From CAYXVB01 sp964467785 (GTDB lineage: Bacteria > Bdellovibrionota > UBA1018): a stretch of 9,375 nt of DNA. The position numbers and the translations under genes are program-made. Location: NCBI GenBank assembly GCA_964467785.1, contig CAYXVB010000142.1, positions 1 through 9,375 of the forward strand, written 5' to 3'. A model generated the notes under the pieces. It worked only from the letters and a program-made list of their open reading frames with translations, ran no database searches and had not been told where the DNA came from. Shown here in pieces: positions 1 to 5,290 of this stretch (positions are counted from its first letter, which is position 1; every line of letters starts with the position of its first letter).

Positions 1-86
1 GCCAACCTATACTGAACCTTTTCTGAATGCAAGAGGGTAGAACGACCTTGATCCCGGGGGGCGTTCGGCTATGCTTCCTCCCACTT

Positions 87-743
87 ATGCTGCACGAGCT
101 GATCAAAATCTGGTTCGGATGGGTCGAAGCCTGGGGCTATTGGGGGGTCTTCTTTCTGATGGCCTTGGAAAGCACGATCGTCCCTGTTCCTTCGGAGATC
201 GTCATGCCTCCGGCCGCCTTTTGGGCCGCGCAGGGCAAGATGGATTTCACGGGTGTGGTCGTGGCTGGCACGCTCGGAAGCCTGGTGGGTTCGGTCATCA
301 ACTACTGGGTCTCCCAGTGGGTCGGGCTGCCGTTGCTGAAGCGCTACGGCAAATACATCCTTTTGCCCGAAGACAAACTCGCGATGGCCAGCCGTTGGGT
401 CGAGCAGTTCGGGGTGGTGGGGATTTTCACCGCGCGGCTTCTGCCGGTGGTCCGGCATCTGATTTCGATTCCAGCGGGAATTCTGCGCATGTCTTTTTGG
501 CCGTTCGTGACGGCCACCTTCGTCGGTTCGGCGCTCTGGTGCTGGATCCTCAGCTGGTTCGGCAAGGAGGTCATCGGCGGAAGCCCCGAGCTCCTTCAGT
601 CTCCCGAGATGATGATGGCCGTGATCAAGGCCAAGCTGGTCTGGTTCGTCGTCGCCGTCGTTCTCTTCGCCGCGCTATACGTCGGCGTTTTGGTTTTCAA
701 AAGGCGCGGGGCCGACAAGACCGCGGTCCTTCCCAGTCTTTGA
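87..743 (+). CDS. DedA-family integral membrane protein
   Basis: This is a polytopic inner-membrane protein of the DedA/SNARE-associated (VTT-domain) family. Members are implicated in lipid-carrier (undecaprenyl phosphate) or phospholipid flipping and in membrane homeostasis. Family marks visible in the translation are an N-terminal ESTIVPVPSE segment, a glycine-rich GTLGSLVGSVINYWVSQWVG helix, the conserved FTARLLPVVRHLISIPAG segment (the FxxRxxPxxR-type signature), and hydrophobic stretches near both ends. Length is about 218 residues from the ATG at 87, normal for the family. The start is uncertain: ATG at 27 and TTG at 48 are in frame upstream, and only the TTG has a purine-rich AAGAGGG (31-37) at good spacing. 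ATG 87 is chosen because homologues usually begin just before the LIxxW-type helix. The stop codon overlaps the ribosome binding site of the next gene, so the two are probably cotranscribed. The exact substrate cannot be told from sequence. Confidence 0.88.
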   Translation: MLHELIKIWFGWVEAWGYWGVFFLMALESTIVPVPSEIVMPPAAFWAAQGKMDFTGVVVAGTLGSLVGSVINYWVSQWVGLPLLKRYGKYILLPEDKLAMASRWVEQFGVVGIFTARLLPVVRHLISIPAGILRMSFWPFVTATFVGSALWCWILSWFGKEVIGGSPELLQSPEMMMAVIKAKLVWFVVAVVLFAALYVGVLVFKRRGADKTAVLPSL

Positions 744-759
744 GGAGCCGGAACTCGCC

Positions 760-1298
760 ATGAAAAAGTGGATCATCATTTCGGTCGTTGCGCTGCTGCT
801 CGTCGGCGCCGGCTTTGTCAGCGTCAAGTGGTACAGCTATGTGTTCGCCAAGAGCGTGGACGGCGAGATCCTTAAGGTCGAGCGCGTGACCCAGCCCGAG
901 GCGATCATCGGAAGTAATGTTCCCAGCGCGCAGGTCTTCTCGTTCGCTATCGCCATTCGTGACAAGAAGGGCGAGATCCACACCGCGAGCTCCGAGGACC
1001 GTCAATGGGCGGTCGCGGAAAAAGGGCAGTGCGTGGAAGCCAAGTTCTATCCCTACGCCCCTTGGCAACTCGACAAGGCGGGCACGTATTTCGGCGCGCG
1101 CCTGATGCGGCTTTACGCTTGCACGGGCGAAGCNNNNNNNNNNNNNNNNNNNNNNNNNNNNNNNNNNNNNNNNNNNNNNNNNNNNNNNNNNNNNNNNNNN
1201 NNNNNNNNNNNNNNNNNNNNNNNNNNNNNNNNNCGGGCACGTATTTCGGCGCGCGCCTGATGCGGCTTTACGCTTGCACGGGCGAAGCGGCCAAGTAA
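760..1298 (+). CDS. Small membrane-anchored hypothetical protein, interrupted by assembly gap
   Basis: I do not recognise this protein. A KK-W start is followed by one hydrophobic helix (about residues 4-21), then a soluble, probably periplasmic domain. That domain has an alternating beta-like pattern (VDGEILKVERV, FSFAIAIRDKKGEIHTASS) and two cysteines (C91 and C121 of the repaired protein). A GAGGAG ribosome binding site at 742-747 overlaps the dedA stop codon, so it likely belongs to the same transcript. The reading frame breaks at the 100-N gap at 1134-1233, because the sequence after the gap repeats the last 55 bp before it and the combined insertion is not a multiple of three. Collapsing the two copies and removing the Ns gives an intact 127-residue protein ending ACTGEAAK and a TAA at 1296-1298. 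A role alongside DedA is inferred from position only. Confidence 0.75.
1079..1133 (+). repeat. 55-bp contig-end duplicate, left copy
   Basis: These 55 bases, the last ones before the N run, are identical to 1234-1288, the first ones after it. An exact duplicate placed precisely at both gap edges is what overlapping contig ends produce when a scaffolder joins them with Ns without merging. It is not evidence of a biological repeat. Confidence 0.95.
1134..1233. other. Scaffold gap of exactly 100 Ns
   Basis: Exactly 100 Ns is a common placeholder for a gap of unknown size. It falls inside the small membrane-anchored protein gene. Given the identical 55-bp flanks, the true gap is probably negative (an overlap), with nothing missing. 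Confidence 0.97.
1234..1288 (+). repeat. 55-bp contig-end duplicate, right copy
   Basis: Exact copy of 1079-1133. The coding sequence continues from here into GGCCAAG and a TAA stop, which completes the interrupted protein when the two copies are merged. Confidence 0.95.
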
Positions 1299-1333
1299 GT
1301 CCATCGCTCGCATCAGCACGATTTCCTGGCTCA

Positions 1334-1368
1334 AATAAAAAGGCCGGCCCCCGTGAGGAAGCCGGCCT
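1334..1368 (-). terminator. Rho-independent terminator of the yceI-family gene
   Basis: On the minus strand, AGGCCGGC (1368-1361) pairs with GCCGGCCT (1348-1341) around a 12-nt loop, and the stem is followed by TTTTTATT (1341-1334). It begins 24 bp past the yceI stop codon. The plus strand lacks a T run after the stem, so it should terminate only the minus-strand gene. The convergent dedA unit ends at 1298, just beyond it. Confidence 0.88.
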
Positions 1369-1391
1369 GGCAAAGCACGCCTGAAATGCGT

Positions 1392-2012
1392 TTACTTGTT
1401 GCTGGCCGCAGCGGCAGCAGCGGCGGCCTTCTGCGCGGCTTCGATATCGAGCTGGATCGTGACGTCTTCGCCGAGCATCAGCGAGCCGGAGTCGAGGACT
1501 TTGTTGAAGACCATGCCGAAGTCCTTGCGATTGATCTTGGAGGAGGCGGAGAAGCCGGCCTTCATGTTGCCCCACGGATCCTTCTGCGCGCCCATGTATT
1601 CGGCGTTGAAGGTGACGGGCTTGGTCACGCCGAGCATCGTCATGTCGCCTTCGATCTTGAACTTCTTGCCGGAACCGGTGACCTTCTTGCTTACGAAGGT
1701 GATGGTCGGGTTCTTCTCGGCATTGAAGAAGTCGGCGCTGCGGAGGTGTTCGTCGCGCTTGGCGTTAGCCGTGTCGATCGAGGCCGTCTTGATGGTGAAC
1801 TGGACCTTTGCGTTCTTGAGGTCCTTTTCATCGAATTGGAAGGTGCCTTCGTAGTCTTTGAACGAGCCGGGAACTTTGCTGACGAGGTGGCGGATCGAGA
1901 AGCCGACATTGGAGTGGTCCTTGTCGACAGTGTATTCGGCGGCAAAGGCGGGAAGCGCGGCAAAAAGGCCAGCGGCGGCGACGAACGTCTTGAAAATCGA
2001 GCGTTGGAACAT
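1392..2012 (-). CDS. Exported YceI-family lipid-binding protein
   Basis: This is a periplasmic YceI-family protein with a lipocalin-like beta-barrel that binds polyisoprenoid or similar lipids. Its physiological role is often unknown, and homologues are linked to stress and isoprenoid-quinone handling. A signal peptide (MFQRSIFKTFVAAAGLFAAL, then PAFA) is probably cut before AEYTVDKDHS. The family opening YTVDKDHSNVGFSIRHL is followed by SFKDYEGTFQFDEKDL, RDEHLRSADFF and TMLGVTKPVTF, all typical YceI blocks. The mature domain ends DVTIQLDIEA and is extended by an alanine-rich tail (KAAAAAAAASNK) not needed by the fold. Length is 206 residues. ATG 2012 is preferred over the in-frame ATG at 2084 because it has an AAGGAG site at the right distance and starts the signal peptide. 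It is divergent from an HxlR regulator, and YceI genes are often found next to such regulators. Confidence 0.93.
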   Translation of the reverse strand: MFQRSIFKTFVAAAGLFAALPAFAAEYTVDKDHSNVGFSIRHLVSKVPGSFKDYEGTFQFDEKDLKNAKVQFTIKTASIDTANAKRDEHLRSADFFNAEKNPTITFVSKKVTGSGKKFKIEGDMTMLGVTKPVTFNAEYMGAQKDPWGNMKAGFSASSKINRKDFGMVFNKVLDSGSLMLGEDVTIQLDIEAAQKAAAAAAAASNK

Positions 2013-2022
2013 GGATCGAATT

Positions 2023-2028
2023 CTCCTT
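2023..2028 (-). promoter_or_regulatory. Shine-Dalgarno of yceI-family gene
   Basis: AAGGAG on the minus strand lies 10 nt before the ATG at 2012. It decides the start in favour of 2012 rather than 2084, where no such site is present. Confidence 0.8.
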
Positions 2029-2061
2029 GAGTTGAGATTCTGGACTGGTTTGAGACTCCCA

Positions 2062-2090
2062 AGTTTAGTGTAAGGATTCGCCATTGAAAA
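2062..2090 (-). promoter_or_regulatory. Candidate promoter of yceI-family gene
   Basis: On the minus strand TTTTCA (2090-2085) and TAAACT (2067-2062) are separated by 17 nt. Each matches the sigma-70 consensus at four of six positions. Transcription would start near 2055 and give a leader of about 40 nt carrying the AAGGAG site. An alternative -10 is TACACT (2072-2067). The -35 touches the inverted repeat at 2090-2113. Confidence 0.4.
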
Positions 2091-2113
2091 GTAGGTACCT
2101 TTTGGTAACTAAT
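2084..2113 (+). promoter_or_regulatory. Candidate promoter of the HxlR-type regulator
   Basis: TTGAAA (2084-2089, five of six consensus) and ACTAAT (2108-2113, four of six) are 18 nt apart. Transcription would begin near 2120, only a few bases from the ATG at 2123, suggesting a leaderless or nearly leaderless message. This fits the absence of any Shine-Dalgarno before that ATG. The spacer and -10 are covered by the inverted repeat at 2090-2113. Confidence 0.45.
2090..2113. promoter_or_regulatory. Inverted repeat, probable HxlR operator
   Basis: Half-sites AGTAGGTACC (2090-2099) and GGTAACTAAT (2104-2113) are inverted repeats matching at 8 of 10 positions, with a 4-nt TTTT spacer. HxlR-family dimers bind inverted repeats of about this size near their own promoters, often containing GTAC/GTAA-like cores. 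It lies between yceI and the regulator and occupies the regulator's predicted -35 to -10 interval, the expected place for autorepression. Binding is inferred, not shown. Confidence 0.6.
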
Positions 2114-2122
2114 CGATCCAAA

Positions 2123-2596
2123 ATGATGCGACCGAAGCCAAATAAAGCCGCCCCGCCCGCCCAAGACTGCCCGCTTGAGGATTGTCTCCGCTTTTTAGCA
2201 GGGGCATGGACTCCCAAGATTCTTTGGTACCTGCGCGAGGAGCCACGGCGGTTCGGAGACCTCAAGCGCGATCTAGGCTCGGTGTCTGCCAAAGTGCTGA
2301 CGACCCGCCTTCGTGAGCTGGAGAGCCGCGGGGTAATCGAGCGCAAGGTCCAATCGACCTCGCCTCCGACGGTGGAGTATTCATTGACGGCGCTCGGCCA
2401 AAAATTTCAGCCAGTGCTCGACTCGATCGTAGTCGTGGGCCTCGAACTCAAGAAATCCGACGGTGCTCTTTCCAAAAAGCGGAGGGGCGAAGCGGATGTT
2501 CCGTCCGTTTCGCCCCTCGCGCGAGTCCGGGTCAGGTCACCTCAGTCGGGTGAGCCTGCCGTCCATGATCGTGTGCAGGGTAGCGTGCGCGGCTGA
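2123..2596 (+). CDS. HxlR-family winged-helix transcriptional regulator
   Basis: This is a MarR-like HxlR-family DNA-binding regulator. The family core is clear: QDCPLEDCLRFLAGAWTPKIL (residues 14-34), then RRFGDLKRDLGSVSAKVLTTRLRELE (recognition-helix region, about 42-67), then the wing and SPPTVEYSLTALG (80-92). Cys16 just before Pro-Leu is the position used for redox or electrophile sensing in YodB/HypR-type members, and Cys21 is nearby. The family domain ends around residue 110, but the frame continues for some 45 more residues, rich in Arg, Ser and Pro, over a minus-strand terminator. This tail may be a stop-loss extension or a frameshift product. ATG 2123 is chosen over the TTG at 2084 because the latter would put the operator and promoter inside the gene. 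It probably controls itself and the divergent yceI-family gene. Confidence 0.9.
   Translation: MMRPKPNKAAPPAQDCPLEDCLRFLAGAWTPKILWYLREEPRRFGDLKRDLGSVSAKVLTTRLRELESRGVIERKVQSTSPPTVEYSLTALGQKFQPVLDSIVVVGLELKKSDGALSKKRRGEADVPSVSPLARVRVRSPQSGEPAVHDRVQGSVRG
2474..2518 (-). terminator. Intrinsic terminator of the 2605-3552 lipoprotein gene, inside the HxlR frame
   Basis: GAGGGGCGAAGCGGA (2482-2496) and TCCGTTTCGCCCCTC (2504-2518) pair at 14 of 15 positions around a 7-nt loop. On the minus strand the stem is followed by CGC and TTTTT (2478-2474). There is no T run on the plus side. It therefore serves the minus-strand lipoprotein gene, whose stop is about 90 bp upstream of it, although it lies within the 3' end of the hxlR reading frame. 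Confidence 0.8.
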
Positions 2597-2604
2597 GTGC
2601 CGCT

Positions 2605-3552
2605 TTACCGCACGTTGAGGATCGCTCCTTCGTTATTGAGTTGAGCCATCCGCATGAGGAGCTTGCGTTCCATCTTGCGGGACGGCTTGACTTCGACCAG
2701 CTGCAGGGGCTGCGCGTTGGGGGCGAGGGAAACCGAGGCTTCGCGCACGACATCGAGTTCGGCGCCCGACAACGCGGCGGCGCTGCGCATGAGCGCCGCG
2801 CCGCTCGAGCTCACGCCGTCCCTGATGCCATCCAACGAGGCCAGGGTTTTCGGAGCCACTTCGGCCGGCTTGTGGATGACGGTCGAGAGGTCGACGAAGA
2901 GGGCGAGCCCGCTTTGGCCCGCGCTGGCGCCGGTAAAGATGCCAACGATGCCCCGAGCGCCCCCGGCGCCGTTATTGCCGAAGGGCTGGAAGATGTTCAC
3001 GCCGGGCAGGTTCTTTCCGACGTTGTCCATTTCCTTGAAGGGCAGGGCCACGCCCATGAGCGCGACCTTGTCGCTGATGCCCACATAGAGCTGGGCGTTG
3101 TTCTTGATTGGGATTCCGATGATCGGCGTGCCGCCCAGGCCCCCGATGGGGATCGCGGTGCCGTTGGGAAGCGTGTTCACGATCGACGAGCCTTTGGCGG
3201 ATTGGGTTAGGTTGACTGAGAGGACTAGCTCGCTGCCTGTGGTGCAGATCGCTGATCCACAGAACGAGCTTTGGATCGCGATGTGACCTAGGACTCTCGT
3301 GGGGTCATGCTTGTCCGTAATGGGGACATCGAGTCCGGCAATGAGCAGATTGCCGGTATCGAGCTGGGTGCGCAACTCGGCAACTATGTCAGTTCCGGAC
3401 AAGTAGGTGGAGAGGGATGATTTGGAAACAATGCTGCTGGAATCGGAATTTAATCCGCCTCCGCAAGCAGAGAGTCCGGCTGCCAAAGCAAACGTTCCGC
3501 AAAATGTGGCTGCTTTTCTGAGAGAGAGATTTTTTATGGCTTCGGCTTTCAT
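2605..3552 (-). CDS. Lipoprotein of unknown function
   Basis: I do not recognise the family. A signal peptide with a good lipobox (GLSAC, Cys30) is followed by a GGG-Ser-rich tether (GGGLNSDSSS). The protein is therefore predicted to be lipid-anchored, probably on the periplasmic or outer-membrane face. The rest of the 315 residues is rich in Gly, Ile and Val in short beta-like segments (LGHIAIQSSFCGSAICTTGSE, AIPIGGLGGTPIIGIPI, QLYVGISDKVALMGVALPF, GIVGIFTGASAGQSGLALFV). A basic C-terminal helix (KPSRKMERKLLMRMAQL) closes it. Two cysteines in FCGSAICTTG may form a small disulfide loop. The start at 3552 is firm because GGAGG lies 6 nt upstream. It appears to be transcribed alone, with its own candidate promoter and terminator. 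Confidence 0.85.
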   Translation of the reverse strand: MKAEAIKNLSLRKAATFCGTFALAAGLSACGGGLNSDSSSIVSKSSLSTYLSGTDIVAELRTQLDTGNLLIAGLDVPITDKHDPTRVLGHIAIQSSFCGSAICTTGSELVLSVNLTQSAKGSSIVNTLPNGTAIPIGGLGGTPIIGIPIKNNAQLYVGISDKVALMGVALPFKEMDNVGKNLPGVNIFQPFGNNGAGGARGIVGIFTGASAGQSGLALFVDLSTVIHKPAEVAPKTLASLDGIRDGVSSSGAALMRSAAALSGAELDVVREASVSLAPNAQPLQLVEVKPSRKMERKLLMRMAQLNNEGAILNVR

Positions 3553-3555
3553 ATT

Positions 3556-3563
3556 CTTCCTCC
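3556..3563 (-). promoter_or_regulatory. Strong Shine-Dalgarno of lipoprotein gene
   Basis: GGAGGAAG on the minus strand, with the GGAGG core 6 nt before the ATG at 3552, fixes the start of the lipoprotein gene. Confidence 0.85.
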
Positions 3564-3594
3564 AAAAATGAAGAATAGTTAACAGTCTTCAGCA

Positions 3595-3623
3595 ATACTT
3601 ACTGAAACAAGTTGGCTGGTCAA
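3595..3623 (-). promoter_or_regulatory. Candidate promoter of the lipoprotein gene
   Basis: On the minus strand TTGACC (3623-3618, five of six consensus) and AAGTAT (3600-3595, three of six) are spaced by 17 nt. The predicted start near 3588 leaves a leader of about 36 nt containing the Shine-Dalgarno. A perfect palindrome at 3631-3645 lies just upstream of the -35. Confidence 0.4.
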
Positions 3624-3630
3624 GGTAAAG

Positions 3631-3645
3631 TAATGCGGCGCATTA
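3631..3645. promoter_or_regulatory. Perfect 7-1-7 palindrome, candidate operator
   Basis: TAATGCG (3631-3637) and CGCATTA (3639-3645) are exact reverse complements around a single G. The site sits 7 bp upstream of the candidate -35 of the minus-strand lipoprotein gene, a common place for an activator or regulator. There is no T run to make it a terminator. The binding protein is unknown. Confidence 0.5.
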
Positions 3646-3714
3646 AATCAAATCGCTGAACAGGTCGCTTAATTCGCCGAAACCTTGGGTGTTTTGGAGG
3701 GGGAGGTGAGGGGC

Positions 3715-3754
3715 AAAAAAAAACGCCCGGGCGCCTTTGCAGGACCCCCGGGCG
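3715..3754 (-). terminator. Strong intrinsic terminator of the KGG protein gene
   Basis: On the minus strand CGCCCGGG (3754-3747) pairs with CCCGGGCG (3731-3724) around a 15-nt loop, followed by nine Ts (3723-3715). It is about 30 bp beyond the KGG gene stop. The plus strand also has TGTTTTTG just after the stem, so weak bidirectional action is possible, but no plus-strand gene feeds into it. Confidence 0.92.
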
Positions 3755-3781
3755 AATGTTTTTGAAAGGACGTTTAAAAAA

Positions 3782-4015
3782 TCAGGCGACCCGGCGGGCC
3801 CTGCCGCCTTTGGCGGCGATCGATTTGCGCTTCTGCACGCTCATGGATGCGAATCCACGCTTGGACGTACCTGTTCCGGACGACGCCTTGCTGCGGGTGC
3901 TGGACGAACGTGCGGCGGGACGCGCGGAACTCTTGCTGGCGCTGCTGCCGGTGCTCCCGGCGGAACGACGGCTCTGACTGACACTACGGCGCTTGCTATT
4001 TGAATTCGAGGGCAT
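3782..4015 (-). CDS. Small basic KGG-motif stress protein
   Basis: This is a 77-residue protein with a C-terminal KGG (stress-induced bacterial acidophilic repeat) motif: RGFASM (53-58), then QKRKSIAAKGGRARR (61-75), close to the family's RGFASMxxxKxxxIAxKGG pattern. KGG proteins (YciG/GsiB/Con-10-like) are general-stress proteins of unclear mechanism. Unusually, only one motif copy is present, behind a roughly 50-residue tail of almost only Ser, Arg, Lys, Ala, Thr and Gly. The whole protein has no Asp or Glu, 19 Lys/Arg and 23 Ser, resembling small histone-H1-like nucleoid proteins, so a nucleic-acid-binding role is inferred. The start is supported by AGGAGG 10 nt upstream, and a strong terminator follows the stop. 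Confidence 0.85.
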   Translation of the reverse strand: MPSNSNSKRRSVSQSRRSAGSTGSSASKSSARPAARSSSTRSKASSGTGTSKRGFASMSVQKRKSIAAKGGRARRVA

Positions 4016-4025
4016 GGTTTGACTT

Positions 4026-4031
4026 CCTCCT
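4026..4031 (-). promoter_or_regulatory. Shine-Dalgarno of KGG protein gene
   Basis: A full AGGAGG on the minus strand, 10 nt before the ATG at 4015, fixes the start of this small gene and supports its being real despite the low-complexity product. Confidence 0.85.
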
Positions 4032-4273
4032 GAGTCATTGCCCTGAGCAACCCGCGTACCAATCGCGCCATGATTTTTTGATCGTCGTGAACTTCGGCAA
4101 ATTTTCGCAGAATTCCTCGGAAAATCGCATCAAAACACTTTTTGCCTCGCTTTGATTTGCGGTGGTGATCTTCCGGGGTCGTGAAAATGATCTCGGGTCG
4201 GAACGGAGTCTTTGCAGTCTCGGATGGCGTAATCTGCAAGAGTGCGCGTGCATCCTGCAAGCTCGTCGCTGCG

Positions 4274-4310
4274 GACGCACGCATTCATGAGCGTGTCCGA
4301 GCGTGCGTTC
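4274..4310. repeat. Inverted repeat in intergenic region
   Basis: GGACGCACGC (4274-4283) and GCGTGCGTTC (4301-4310) pair at 9 of 10 positions across a 17-nt loop. There is no following T run on either strand, so it is not an obvious terminator. Confidence 0.5.
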
Positions 4311-4324
4311 GAGGGCGCGTTCGA
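4289..4324 (+). repeat. Three imperfect 12-bp tandem units
   Basis: GAGCGTGTCCGA, GCGTGCGTTCGA and GGGCGCGTTCGA follow one another without spacing. The last two share GCGTTCGA. The array partly overlaps the inverted repeat at 4274-4310. Confidence 0.45.
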
Positions 4325-4376
4325 GTGATTACGACCGTCCCGGCCCCCTCTTCTAATCAATGAGGCTCTCCGAGCT

Positions 4377-4394
4377 CGCCGAGATCCCTCGGCG
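4377..4394. repeat. Tight 7-bp hairpin in intergenic region
   Basis: CGCCGAG (4377-4383) and CTCGGCG (4388-4394) are perfect reverse complements with a 4-nt ATCC loop. No T run follows on either strand. It could be part of a structured leader or small RNA, or chance in GC-rich DNA. Confidence 0.4.
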
Positions 4395-4755
4395 TACGGG
4401 AGCGACCTCCTGGATGTGCGGATCGATGGGGTTCGCGCAAAGCGCGCAAAAGGGGTTCCGCCTTTCCTAAGTTCTATCTGCGCGCCTTTACCGGGTAGGA
4501 GTCGGCGGCTTCGCTGTCGGCGCGGTTTTTCGCGATATCCGTCTCTGATTCTTGCCATGATTTGCGCGGCAAAGCGGGCCGCTCTTTCGGACGCCAGTGG
4601 AACGCGGCCGATGGAGAGGGGTTTTGAATTGGAGTCCGAATCGAGCGAAGCGCGGAGCGGCTGTGCAAGCAAAAAAGAGCGAAAAGCCTTTGGCGCGGAG
4701 TGGGGAGCCGCGTGCACGCCGATTGCATCGGGGCCCGGCTTGGGGGTGGCTCGCC

Positions 4756-5199
4756 ATGAACGCTTTGGATATCCTTCGTTCTGATCATCAGAGAATCCGG
4801 GACCTGTTTGTCGCGATGCGGGAAGCGGACTCCGTCGCTGAGAAGCGCGATCTCTATGAGACGATCCGGGAGGAGCTGGATCGTCATACCGAACTTGAGG
4901 AAGAGGGGTTTTATCCTGTTTTTCAGGATGGTTTCGGAGATGACATCGCCGACATCGTCTCGGACTCGCTTGAGGACCACCAAGAGATGCGCGACATCCT
5001 CAATGACATCGAGGACGCGGGCGACGACGAGGATCTGGTCGATCTGATGGAAGAGCTGATGGACCTGGTTGACAGCCATATCCAGGACGAGGAATCCGTG
5101 CTCTTTGACGAGCTGCTCGAGACCGTTGAGGAATCCCAGCTCGAAGCCATCGGACAAAGACTCCAAGAGCTCAAAAAATCCACGCCCCGCGCGGCCTAA
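4756..5199 (+). CDS. Hemerythrin HHE cation-binding domain protein
   Basis: This is a single-domain hemerythrin-like protein of 147 residues, predicted cytoplasmic, with a four-helix bundle holding a di-iron centre. The ligand pattern is complete: His11 (SDHQRI), His44-x3-Glu48 (HTELE), His75 (EDHQEM) and His108-x3-Glu112 (HIQDE). Such HHE proteins are linked to oxygen, nitric oxide or peroxide sensing and to iron-centre repair or storage; which applies here cannot be read from sequence. The protein is strongly acidic, especially helices 3 and 4 (DIEDAGDDEDLVDLMEELMD). ATG 4756 is chosen because the His11 helix begins directly after it. The preceding GGGGGTGG is only a weak ribosome binding site. 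A longer in-frame start at 4597 would add an Arg-rich non-conserved extension. Confidence 0.93.
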   Translation: MNALDILRSDHQRIRDLFVAMREADSVAEKRDLYETIREELDRHTELEEEGFYPVFQDGFGDDIADIVSDSLEDHQEMRDILNDIEDAGDDEDLVDLMEELMDLVDSHIQDEESVLFDELLETVEESQLEAIGQRLQELKKSTPRAA

Positions 5200-5290
5200 G
5201 TGCGGCCACCGGAGTCGACGCTCCTTTCGGAGTCCGGCAAGGGGTGCCAGCCCGCCTGGCCAGACTCGGAACTTGCAATCGTTGTCCGCC

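Larger units (their letters stand above)
4016..4755. other. Long intergenic region without a convincing gene
   Basis: About 740 bp between the KGG gene and the hemerythrin gene. Open frames exist on both strands, but their products are Arg/Ser/Ala-rich, lack Shine-Dalgarno sites and resemble no family I know. It should hold the promoters of both flanking divergent genes, though I see no clear -35/-10 pair. Structures present are an inverted repeat at 4274-4310, three 12-bp imperfect tandem units at 4289-4324 and a tight hairpin at 4377-4394. A small RNA or a decayed gene is possible. Confidence 0.5.

Noticed and set aside
1079..1288. True 55-bp direct repeat (duplication or mobile-element target repeat)
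   Set aside because: The copies abut the N run exactly on both sides and merging them restores a gene, which an assembly overlap explains better.
697..1575. Minus-strand open frame spanning the N run
   Set aside because: It is continuous only because Ns are read as open; it is antisense to the small membrane protein and overlaps yceI.
1353..2030. Long plus-strand open frame opposite the YceI gene
   Set aside because: It is antisense to a clear YceI protein with signal peptide, Shine-Dalgarno and terminator; its product has no family features.
3841..4284. Minus-strand frame overlapping the KGG gene, whose middle part looks somewhat protein-like
   Set aside because: No ribosome site precedes its start, and its last third is an out-of-frame reading of the well-supported KGG gene; kept only as a remote possibility.
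4130..4717. 195-codon minus-strand open frame in the intergenic region
   Set aside because: The product is Arg/Ser-rich without family resemblance, and no Shine-Dalgarno precedes it.
5200..5290. Possible terminator between hemerythrin and protease genes
   Set aside because: Only short 5-bp stems such as GCCAG/CTGGC are present and there is no T run.
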